DNA from: a bacterium | GTDB taxonomy: Bacteria; Patescibacteriota; Saccharimonadia; Saccharimonadales; UBA4665 | Assembly (NCBI GenBank): GCA_021804315.1 | Contig: JAJZHX010000030.1 | Location: forward strand, 1-6,402 | Direction: 5' to 3' | DNA: 6,402 nt | In this document: positions 1 to 4,896 of the stretch, piece after piece | Layout of the letters: each line of letters opens with the position of its first letter | How positions within the stretch are numbered: position 1 is the first letter of the stretch | Program-made: the position numbers and the translations under genes | The notes under the pieces: model-generated | The model's input: the letters and a program-made list of their open reading frames with translations, nothing else | Database searches by the model: none | What the model was told of the DNA's origin: nothing

Positions 1-2
1 CA

Positions 3-98
3 GTTGACGTATTAAAAAGATGCGTATTAGACCAAATCAATAGCCCAGGGTTGTTAAACTTAGTTAAAGTTTTCAATTTGTCTGGTGAAATAATTTAG
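3..98 (+). CDS. Possible 3' end of a convergent gene, partial
   Basis: An open frame of 31 sense codons runs in from the left edge (codons counted from base 3) and stops at TAG 96-98. The translation ends in ...NLVKVFNLSGEII and is rich in Leu, Val and Ile with scattered Lys and Asp, which looks like the end of a normal protein. No start is visible, so the gene would begin outside the window. Its stop codon overlaps the stop of the minus-strand Cys-rich gene by 3 nt, a tail-to-tail arrangement. Product not recognised. The frame is short enough to be open by chance. Confidence 0.4.
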   Translation, partial: VDVLKRCVLDQINSPGLLNLVKVFNLSGEII

Positions 99-526
99 TA
101 ATAAGGTATGGGCGAACAGTCTTCGCAAACATAACCTTTTTTGGGGACCATCGTGAAACCTTCCTCGGCACGAACTATCACTCTACCGCACTCGGCACAT
201 AAAGTTGGTTCAAAGCTAGGGGGATTTTTTAACTTTTCAAAGTTATATTCATTAGTAGCCATATCGACATAATCTTCTGTGTCGAAGCTATTGAGACATT
301 TTTTACAATCTAGCCACTTACCCTTATGTTCATTTTGGTGATGAAAGCTACAGACAGTATATCTATCATGATTACGCCAACAACTATTACGAGCATATGA
401 GAACAACACATATTGGTCATTATCATTGCAAATCCAGTTATTACAACAATCTGTTTTGATTAATTTTTTGCTTTTGCCACATAAACCACATTTTGGTTTA
501 GTGTCTTTCTGTTGAGTTTTTGTCAT
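95..526 (-). CDS. Cysteine-rich putative zinc-binding protein, unknown function
   Basis: This protein of 143 residues has no signal peptide or membrane segment, so it is probably cytoplasmic. It is packed with possible metal ligands: CGLC (C13, C16), CC (C27, C28), C33, C49 and H53, C59-x2-HH with H67, CKKC (C74, C77), CAEC (C110, C113) and CEDC (C134, C137). These pair into several zinc-ribbon or zinc-knuckle units, the last formed by C110/C113 and C134/C137. A central stretch around residues 91-108 (TNEYNFEKLKNPPSFEP) looks conserved in style, and I have the impression of similar uncharacterised proteins, but no function can be named. I chose ATG at 526 rather than TTG at 532, because AGG (535-533) lies 6 nt before the ATG and would touch the TTG. 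It starts 14 nt after the hicA stop and is probably the third gene of the hicBA operon. It could be a nucleic-acid-binding or zinc-storage protein, but that is a guess. Confidence 0.85.
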   Translation of the reverse strand: MTKTQQKDTKPKCGLCGKSKKLIKTDCCNNWICNDNDQYVLFSYARNSCWRNHDRYTVCSFHHQNEHKGKWLDCKKCLNSFDTEDYVDMATNEYNFEKLKNPPSFEPTLCAECGRVIVRAEEGFTMVPKKGYVCEDCSPIPYY

Positions 527-540
527 ATTCAACCTAAAGC

Positions 541-765
541 CTAACCCAATTTGTCTATAAGTTCTTCGACGGATATGCCCAGAGGGTTGAGTATCCCCTT
601 CTTTAGAGTGCCCGGCTTAATGAGTTTGTGATTTGGGATGATTGCGGTACGTCCATCTCTAGCTTTCATTTTGATATGGCTACCTTTTTGGCTAACCTTA
701 ACAAAACCCATTTTCTCAAAAGCTTTAACTAGTTGACTGGCAGAAACCTTGGGTTGCCTAGGCAT
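541..765 (-). CDS. hicA: HicA-family mRNA interferase toxin
   Basis: HicA toxins are small ribosome-independent RNases with a dsRBD-like fold that cleave mRNA and are neutralised by HicB. This 74-residue protein has the family layout: N-terminal SASQLVKAFEKMGF helix, then the QKGSH motif whose His (H30 from this start) is the expected catalytic residue, then a basic strand and TAIIPNHKLIKPGTLKKGIL, the typical C-terminal half. Length is normal for the family. ATG at 765 is preferred over TTG at 771, because AAGG (776-773) lies 7 nt upstream of the ATG and HicA proteins often begin MPR/MPK. It overlaps the end of hicB by 8 nt, so translation is probably coupled, and the toxin is made after its antitoxin. 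The key residues are present, so an active toxin is expected. Confidence 0.93.
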   Translation of the reverse strand: MPRQPKVSASQLVKAFEKMGFVKVSQKGSHIKMKARDGRTAIIPNHKLIKPGTLKKGILNPLGISVEELIDKLG

Positions 766-997
766 GTACAAGCCTTACGGGTACTACGAATTGTTGCTTG
801 TAATCGTAGTCAGAGGCATATTCTTTGATGTCTTCCAAGTAAAGCTGAATGGCTTCTTTAATGTTACTGAGTGCTTCCTCTAACGTTTCACCTTGAGAGG
901 CACATCCAGGTAAATCAGGCACCCACACAGAAAACCCACCTTCAGTTTCTTCCTGAAAGACAACCTGATACTCTCGGTCGGACGTATTGTTTTTCAT
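758..997 (-). CDS. hicB: HicB-family antitoxin
   Basis: HicB binds and inhibits HicA. This 79-residue protein shows the partial RNase H-like HicB fold: a first strand YQVVFQEE (10-17), then GGFSVWVPDLPGCASQGETLEEAL (about 20-43), which is the family signature, and a helix NIKEAIQLYLEDIKEY (45-60). After about residue 65 only a short tail, QQFVVPVRLVHA, remains. There is no ribbon-helix-helix or helix-turn-helix domain, so it may not bind DNA itself. It is the first gene of the operon, ahead of hicA, with an 8 nt overlap. ATG 997 is the only sensible start. No Shine-Dalgarno is seen. A -10 box lies 7 nt upstream, so the transcript is probably leaderless. Confidence 0.93.
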   Translation of the reverse strand: MKNNTSDREYQVVFQEETEGGFSVWVPDLPGCASQGETLEEALSNIKEAIQLYLEDIKEYASDYDYKQQFVVPVRLVHA

Positions 998-1004
998 GAT
1001 GCTT

Positions 1005-1033
1005 ATTATATTCTTTAGCTAGTTTTTAAGCAA
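1005..1033 (-). promoter_or_regulatory. Promoter of the hicB-hicA operon
   Basis: Read on the minus strand, TTGCTT (1033-1028) is followed after exactly 17 nt by a perfect TATAAT (1010-1005). The ATG of hicB starts at 997, with 7 nt between it and the -10 box, so transcription should begin at or next to the A of the start codon. This predicts a leaderless mRNA. The same -35 hexamer and spacing occur before tRNA-Gly. Confidence 0.6.
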
Positions 1034-1041
1034 CATCATCG

Positions 1042-1053
1042 CATACCAAAATG
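1042..1053 (-). repeat. Copy 1 of an upstream element shared by two promoters
   Basis: Minus strand reads CATTTTGGTATG, 8 nt upstream of the -35 box of hicB. A near-identical CATTTGGTATG (one T fewer) lies upstream of the tRNA-Gly -35 box at 1251-1241. It could be a regulator or activator site, or a chance match or local duplication. Flanking bases do not match. Confidence 0.35.
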
Positions 1054-1103
1054 TTTGAAAGTATACTGCTTTGAAAATACCTGGGTTGGAATGGACTAAA
1101 TTC

Positions 1104-1180
1104 TGGTGCGAGTGAAGAGACTCTAACTCTCGACCTCTTCCTTGGCAAGGAAGCGCTCTAAACAACTGAGCTACACTCGC
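1104..1180 (-). tRNA. tRNA-Gly (anticodon GCC) with altered D- and T-loops
   Basis: A full cloverleaf of 77 nt with encoded CCA. The acceptor stem is 7 perfect pairs (GCGAGTG with CACTCGC), including the C2:G71 glycine identity pair. The anticodon stem CTTCC/GGAAG holds loop TTGCCAA, giving anticodon GCC. The D-loop is AGTTGTTTA, so G18 is kept but position 19 is U. The T-stem GAGAG/CTCTT (one G-U pair) closes loop TTAGAGT, so position 56 is A instead of C. The two changes restore a possible U19:A56 tertiary pair. The discriminator base is A73, whereas E. coli tRNA-Gly has U73. It is transcribed apart from the other two tRNA genes, from its own likely promoter. Confidence 0.95.
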
Positions 1181-1196
1181 GTAAATACACCTTGAG

Positions 1197-1225
1197 ATTG
1201 TATCAAAAGCCTCTGTTAAAAGCAA
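1197..1225 (-). promoter_or_regulatory. Promoter of tRNA-Gly
   Basis: On the minus strand TTGCTT (1225-1220), a 17 nt spacer and TACAAT (1202-1197) precede the tRNA by 16 nt, giving a 5' leader of about 9-10 nt for RNase P to remove. Match to the -10 consensus is 5 of 6. The -35 matches only the leading TTG but is identical to that of hicB. Confidence 0.5.
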
Positions 1226-1240
1226 AGCGCCGCAAAATTT

Positions 1241-1251
1241 CATACCAAATG
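1241..1251 (-). repeat. Copy 2 of an upstream element shared by two promoters
   Basis: Minus strand reads CATTTGGTATG, 15 nt upstream of the tRNA-Gly -35 box. It matches the element at 1053-1042 except for one extra T in that copy. The two copies lie at different distances from their -35 boxes (15 and 8 nt), a difference of 7 nt. Function unknown. Confidence 0.35.
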
Positions 1252-1297
1252 CGACATAGCCCCAACCTTTGCTATTTTTATGCCTAATTACTTATTT

Positions 1298-1622
1298 TTA
1301 TTTAACTAGCTTTTTGTCTACATATACATGATTGCCCTCCTGACCGTTACTATCATGATGGTTGGCATAGGCAGTGCACTGTCCTTGGTTTTCAAATGAC
1401 CCGCCAAGGGTTGATTCTTCCATCCTTCGTTCATGTAATCGGCTTTTGTTGCGTTAACATGCATTCCAGACCTTAAGTTATTCCACGTAACAGTATAGTT
1501 ATTGCTACCACTTAAGCTGAAGTTTCTAGTGTAACTGCTCCGAGATTTGTTGACCCTGTAGCATAATTAGAGCCGGCTTTCTCTTCTGCTATGTTAACTG
1601 GGGTGATTGTTCGTTCGAAAAC
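1298..1622 (-). pseudogene. Frameshifted fragment of a secreted-looking protein, unknown family
   Basis: No intact gene fits 1181-1627, but three abutting minus-strand frames join into a believable protein of about 108 residues. Frame A runs from 1622 (VFERTITPVNIAEEKAGS..., then ATGSTNLGAVTLE) to a TAA at 1514-1512. Frame B takes over near 1521 (FSLSGSNNYTVTWNN, then LRSGMHVNATKADYMNEGW) to about 1413. Frame C continues from about 1425 (STLGGSFENQGQCTAYANHH, then DSNGQEGNHVYVDKKLVK) to TAA 1300-1298. Each junction needs a -1 step, as if one base was lost twice. Composition (Asn, Gly, Ser, Thr, alternating strands) suggests an extracytoplasmic beta-rich domain. No start codon exists; frame A simply emerges from the tRNA-Phe CCA end. 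Either the 5' part was removed when the tRNA region was rearranged, or the fragment came in with an insertion. Family not recognised. Confidence 0.55.
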
Positions 1623-1627
1623 TTTTT

Positions 1628-1703
1628 TGGTGGCGCCTCCCAGACTCGAACTGGGGACACAAGGCTCTTCAGGCCTCTGCTCTACCAACTGAGCTAAAGC
1701 GCC
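1628..1703 (-). tRNA. tRNA-Phe (anticodon GAA)
   Basis: A 76 nt cloverleaf with encoded CCA and A73. Acceptor GGCGCTT pairs with AGGCGCC (one G-U at 6:67). D-arm GCTC/GAGC carries the usual loop AGTTGGTA. Anticodon stem GAGGC/GCCTT holds loop CTGAAGA, so the anticodon is GAA and base 37 is G, not the A found in E. coli and most bacterial tRNA-Phe. T-arm CCCAG/CTGGG has the normal loop TTCGAGT. It follows tRNA-Ala by 10 nt, so both are probably cut from one transcript. Confidence 0.97.
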
Positions 1704-1713
1704 AAATTATTTA

Positions 1714-1790
1714 TGGTGGAGCATATCGGATTTGAACCGATGACCTCCTCGATGCCATCGAGGCGCGCTAGCCAACTGCGCCAATGCCCC
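1714..1790 (-). tRNA. tRNA-Ala (anticodon GGC)
   Basis: A 77 nt cloverleaf with encoded CCA and A73. Acceptor GGGGCAT pairs with ATGCTCC and contains the G3:U70 pair, the main alanine identity element. D-loop AGTTGGCTA and T-loop TTCAAAT are standard. Anticodon stem CCTCG/CGAGG holds loop ATGGCAT, giving anticodon GGC. It is the first of two co-oriented tRNAs (Ala, then Phe) lying 78 nt after the end of ligA. Confidence 0.97.
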
Positions 1791-1823
1791 AATTTAAGCA
1801 TTATTTAAGAAACACTCCTCGAC

Positions 1824-1854
1824 ATAATAACAGATTTTAAGTCATTTTATTATA
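1824..1854 (-). promoter_or_regulatory. Candidate promoter region for tRNA-Ala/tRNA-Phe
   Basis: The 78 nt between ligA and tRNA-Ala is very AT-rich and holds two possible -10 boxes on the minus strand: a perfect TATAAT at 1854-1849 and an extended -10 TGTTATTAT at 1832-1824. Neither has a good -35. The second would give a leader of about 27 nt. No terminator hairpin is seen after ligA, so read-through from the upstream operon is also possible. Confidence 0.3.
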
Positions 1855-1868
1855 TTCTATTTGATTTT

Positions 1869-3896
1869 TTATCCTTCAGTATTTAGTAAATTAAAAAGCT
1901 CTTGCTCGCTAATTTGCTTAACACCAAGTTGTTTAGCTTTTTCCAGCTTATTGTGTCCAACATTATTGCCGACAACCAAATAATCGGTATCTTTACTGAC
2001 TGAAGACTGGAAGATACCACCTAAAGAACGGATCTTATCTGCTACTGCTTCTCTTGTCATAGTTGTTAAGCTACCAGTGATAACGAAACTTAGATTTAAA
2101 AGCGTCTTTTTAGGGCTTTGCGATTGTATGGGTTTAACGCCAAAGTTATTAAATTTATCTAATAATTTTAAATTATCCTGGTTAGCAAACCATTCGATTA
2201 TAGATTCAGCAACAATATTACCTATACCTTCGACCTGATTTAGTTGCTCAAAAGTTACTTGTTCTAACTTAGATAGTGAACCAAAGCGTCTAGCTAAATC
2301 ATCGGCAGTTTGTGCTCCTATGTGTCTGATACCAAGACCATAGATAAAACGACTGAGCTGAGGTGTTTTTTTAGCCTTAATATTAGTGATTAATTTTTTA
2401 GCTGAAACTGTTGCAAAACGATCTAATTTTAAAAGATCTGCCTGTTTAATATTAAATAAGTCAGCCGGATCGTTAATTAATTTTGCTTCAATAAGGGCGA
2501 TAACGTTTTTTTCACCTAAGCCTTCAATATCTAAGGCTTGTTTTGAAGCAAAATGTTCGATTGCTTTCCAAGTTCTGGAAGGACAATTCTTATTAGGGCA
2601 ACGCCATACTACTTCATCGCTATCTTTTTTGACTAATTTGCTATGACATACCGGACAGAGTGAGTACATCTTAAACTTTTTTTCTGATCCATCTCTAAGA
2701 CTTATTAGAGGTTCAACTATCTCTGGGATAATATCACCGGCTTTATGGACAATAACCGTGTCACCAATTCTTATATCCTTTTTTTCTATTTCATTTTGAT
2801 TATGAAGAGTAGCCATCTGGACACGACTACCAGCAATAATGACTGGTTCAAGTATCGCTACGGGAGTTGCTGCGCCGGTTCGGCCAATTGAGATAAAAAT
2901 GTCTTGTAATTTTGTAGTTGCCTGTTCGGCAGCATATTTATAGGCAATGGCGCCTCTTGGGGCCTTGCCAACTACGCCTAGCTGATTAAATTGTTCTCTG
3001 TTATTGAGTTTGATTACCAAACCATCAGTATTAAAAGGTAACTCATGTCTATTGTCTTGCCAAAGATCAATAAACTCCAGAATATCTTTAAGGTTACTAA
3101 CCTCTTTAGCCATATAGTTCACTAAGAATCCAAGATCATGTAAGACCCGATATGCATAATCATTAGTTGGAACTTCACCGCTATTATCTCTTAATAAATC
3201 ATAGGCTCGAAAATGCAGTGGCCGAGAAGCAACTAGCTTTGGATCGAGTTGGCGAATTGTACCGGCAGCCGTATTTCTTGGATTAGCAAACAGTGGAAGA
3301 TTAGCCTTCGCACGTTCCTCATTAAGCTTGATAAAATCTTGCTTATACATAACTATTTCGCCTCTTATTTCACTTCGGCCAATTGAAAACAGCTTAGCAT
3401 CTTTTGTTTGGCGTAACCGCAAGGGAATCGATTCAATAGTTCTAATATTATTAGTAACATCCTCTCCTACAAATCCATCACCTCTTGTAATAGCCTGCTC
3501 TAGGTGTCCATCTTGATAAATCAAAGCACATGCCAGCCCATCCATCTTTATATCAATAAAATATTGGCTGATATTTGTTTGAGGTAATAATTTGCCGATT
3601 CTGTCTTGCCAGGCCCGAATTTCTTGTTCATTAAAGACATCATTGAGACTCAGCATCCGACTACTGTGCCTGACTTGTTGAAAACCTGAACTAATAGCCG
3701 AAACAACTCTTTGAGTCGGCGAGTCTGGTGTAATAAGATCTGGATACTTTTCTTCGAGCAGTGTTAGCTCGTGTTTTAAACTATCGGCAGCCTCTTCGCT
3801 CATAATTGACTGATTAAGCACGTGGTAATGATACCTGTAGTCATTGATCAGTTGTTTTAATTTTTCAATTCTTTGTTTAGCTTTAGCTTTATTCAT
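1869..3896 (-). CDS. ligA: NAD+-dependent DNA ligase LigA
   Basis: LigA joins nicks in replication, repair and recombination using NAD+. At 675 residues it is full length (E. coli 671). Domains in order: NMN-binding Ia (about 1-65, with Y24-H25), nucleotidyltransferase with adenylated Lys K117 in KMDG, R138 in ITRGDG, ExRGE with E180, TDGLVIK at 290-296 and AYK with K320; OB fold (about 330-400); Cys4 zinc finger C414, C417, C433, C438; helix-hairpin-helix region (about 450-585); BRCT domain (about 598-672). Several usually invariant residues differ: in the DxxYD motif of Ia the Asp is E34 and the Tyr is A37 (D38 is kept), the Glu two before the catalytic Lys is D115, and the Trp of PRWAIAYK is G315. 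All core catalytic residues remain, so activity is expected. The start overlaps the upstream membrane-protein gene by 8 nt, suggesting translational coupling. Confidence 0.98.
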   Translation of the reverse strand: MNKAKAKQRIEKLKQLINDYRYHYHVLNQSIMSEEAADSLKHELTLLEEKYPDLITPDSPTQRVVSAISSGFQQVRHSSRMLSLNDVFNEQEIRAWQDRIGKLLPQTNISQYFIDIKMDGLACALIYQDGHLEQAITRGDGFVGEDVTNNIRTIESIPLRLRQTKDAKLFSIGRSEIRGEIVMYKQDFIKLNEERAKANLPLFANPRNTAAGTIRQLDPKLVASRPLHFRAYDLLRDNSGEVPTNDYAYRVLHDLGFLVNYMAKEVSNLKDILEFIDLWQDNRHELPFNTDGLVIKLNNREQFNQLGVVGKAPRGAIAYKYAAEQATTKLQDIFISIGRTGAATPVAILEPVIIAGSRVQMATLHNQNEIEKKDIRIGDTVIVHKAGDIIPEIVEPLISLRDGSEKKFKMYSLCPVCHSKLVKKDSDEVVWRCPNKNCPSRTWKAIEHFASKQALDIEGLGEKNVIALIEAKLINDPADLFNIKQADLLKLDRFATVSAKKLITNIKAKKTPQLSRFIYGLGIRHIGAQTADDLARRFGSLSKLEQVTFEQLNQVEGIGNIVAESIIEWFANQDNLKLLDKFNNFGVKPIQSQSPKKTLLNLSFVITGSLTTMTREAVADKIRSLGGIFQSSVSKDTDYLVVGNNVGHNKLEKAKQLGVKQISEQELFNLLNTEG

Positions 3897-4869
3897 CGAT
3901 TAGTTCTCGGTAAATATTATAAATATAGCTATGTATATATAAAAGAATTAAGGCAGAGAGTATAAAGAAAATCCAGTTGGCAACCGTCGTTAACCAAATA
4001 ATCACCGGAAGCATAATTATAACTAAAGCTAGCAAAATAATAAGTGGTAGGAAAGCTAGTTTACGAAAAATACTTAAGCGACGATTTTTAATCAGATTAT
4101 TAGCTGATCTAATTGCCTGCATAGGTGTTATATCTGGTAACGTAACAATATATAGAGCAAAAACTGATGCGCAAATTAAATACAGCGACCAAACAGTTAA
4201 AACCAGGAAGATTAGAAGAGCCAATAAATGTTCAATAAAGCCTACGGCGATTGAGTTTTCTATAACAATCGTATAAAGAAACGCACCAATTAAAAAGGGT
4301 AGTAATTCAAGGGCAATGAAAAGTACTACCAAAATAAAGGGGATTAAGGGGTACATACCTTTGTAATATGCATCCCTTATACGTATTTTATTACCGTTTA
4401 ATACTTGTCTAAGCGCCCAGATAATAGCTAGCGATGCCATAATGTAAATCGGTAGCTGATAGGCTCCACCACTTGATGAACTATTAGAAGAACCTATTAA
4501 GGCTCCAAAAATGCTAACAGCTGTTGCTACTGAGCTAGACTGAGTGTTATTAAATTTATTTTTTAAGCTCACAATAGTGCTTGGACTACCAAGACTTTGC
4601 ACTAAAACTAGGCTAACTAAACCATAAACTACGGCTATACCTAAAAAAAGACCACGATTATGCCATAGTAGAATGAGGGCTCGACGACTAAATACCCACG
4701 CATTTGGCAATTTCTTTAAGTTTGTTGGAGGAACTTGTTTTTTAGAAGATTTACTTAAAATAACTTCTTCTTTATATATTAAATCGTCTATATTGATGTT
4801 GTTTTTTAAAGACTTTGACAGTTTTTTATTAGATTTCTTGATTTTATGTTTAGCTGAATTTTTAGCCAT
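3889..4869 (-). CDS. Polytopic membrane protein with Lys-rich N-terminal tail, unknown function
   Basis: This 326-residue protein begins with a polar tail (1-55) holding about 15 Lys, likely cytoplasmic by the positive-inside rule. About six hydrophobic segments follow, near 74-92, 139-157, 174-203, 210-243 (long, perhaps two), 271-292 and 296-316. Between the first two lies a Ser/Asn-rich stretch (109-135) that may be outside. Before the fifth, a loop reads PDITPMQAIRSANNLIKNRR (245-264). This pattern of an amphipathic 'xxAIRxSxxLxKxRR' loop followed by a hydrophobic helix recalls DUF975 / GPDPase-membrane-domain style proteins, but the match is by eye and weak. It lies 27 nt after htpX and overlaps ligA by 8 nt, so it is co-transcribed with both. 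No link to ligase function can be shown. ATG 4869 has only a weak upstream purine stretch. Confidence 0.9.
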   Translation of the reverse strand: MAKNSAKHKIKKSNKKLSKSLKNNINIDDLIYKEEVILSKSSKKQVPPTNLKKLPNAWVFSRRALILLWHNRGLFLGIAVVYGLVSLVLVQSLGSPSTIVSLKNKFNNTQSSSVATAVSIFGALIGSSNSSSSGGAYQLPIYIMASLAIIWALRQVLNGNKIRIRDAYYKGMYPLIPFILVVLFIALELLPFLIGAFLYTIVIENSIAVGFIEHLLALLIFLVLTVWSLYLICASVFALYIVTLPDITPMQAIRSANNLIKNRRLSIFRKLAFLPLIILLALVIIMLPVIIWLTTVANWIFFILSALILLYIHSYIYNIYRELIDE

Positions 4870-4896
4870 TTTAGTCTTGAACTGCCATCATTCGCT

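Noticed and set aside
54..73. Imperfect tandem repeat GTTAAACTTA / GTTAAAGTTT
   Set aside because: Only two short AT-rich copies, and they fall inside a possible coding frame; likely chance.
527..532. TTG start for the Cys-rich gene at 532
   Set aside because: It would touch the AGG ribosome site; ATG at 526 has 6 nt spacing.
766..771. TTG start for hicA at 771
   Set aside because: It would sit 1 nt from the AAGG ribosome site; ATG at 765 has 7 nt spacing.
1019..1243. 74-codon minus-strand open frame
   Set aside because: It reads through tRNA-Gly in the sense direction and across its promoter. The protein is a typical tRNA-derived shadow.
1628..1703. Attachment site at tRNA-Phe
   Set aside because: No second copy of the tRNA 3' end and no integrase gene in the window, so an att site cannot be supported.
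2386..2646. 86-codon plus-strand open frame
   Set aside because: Antisense shadow of ligA, which is well supported in this region.
3328..3516. 62-codon plus-strand open frame
   Set aside because: Antisense shadow of the ligA nucleotidyltransferase domain.
3977..4276. 99-codon plus-strand open frame
   Set aside because: Antisense to the membrane-protein gene, with no recognisable motif.
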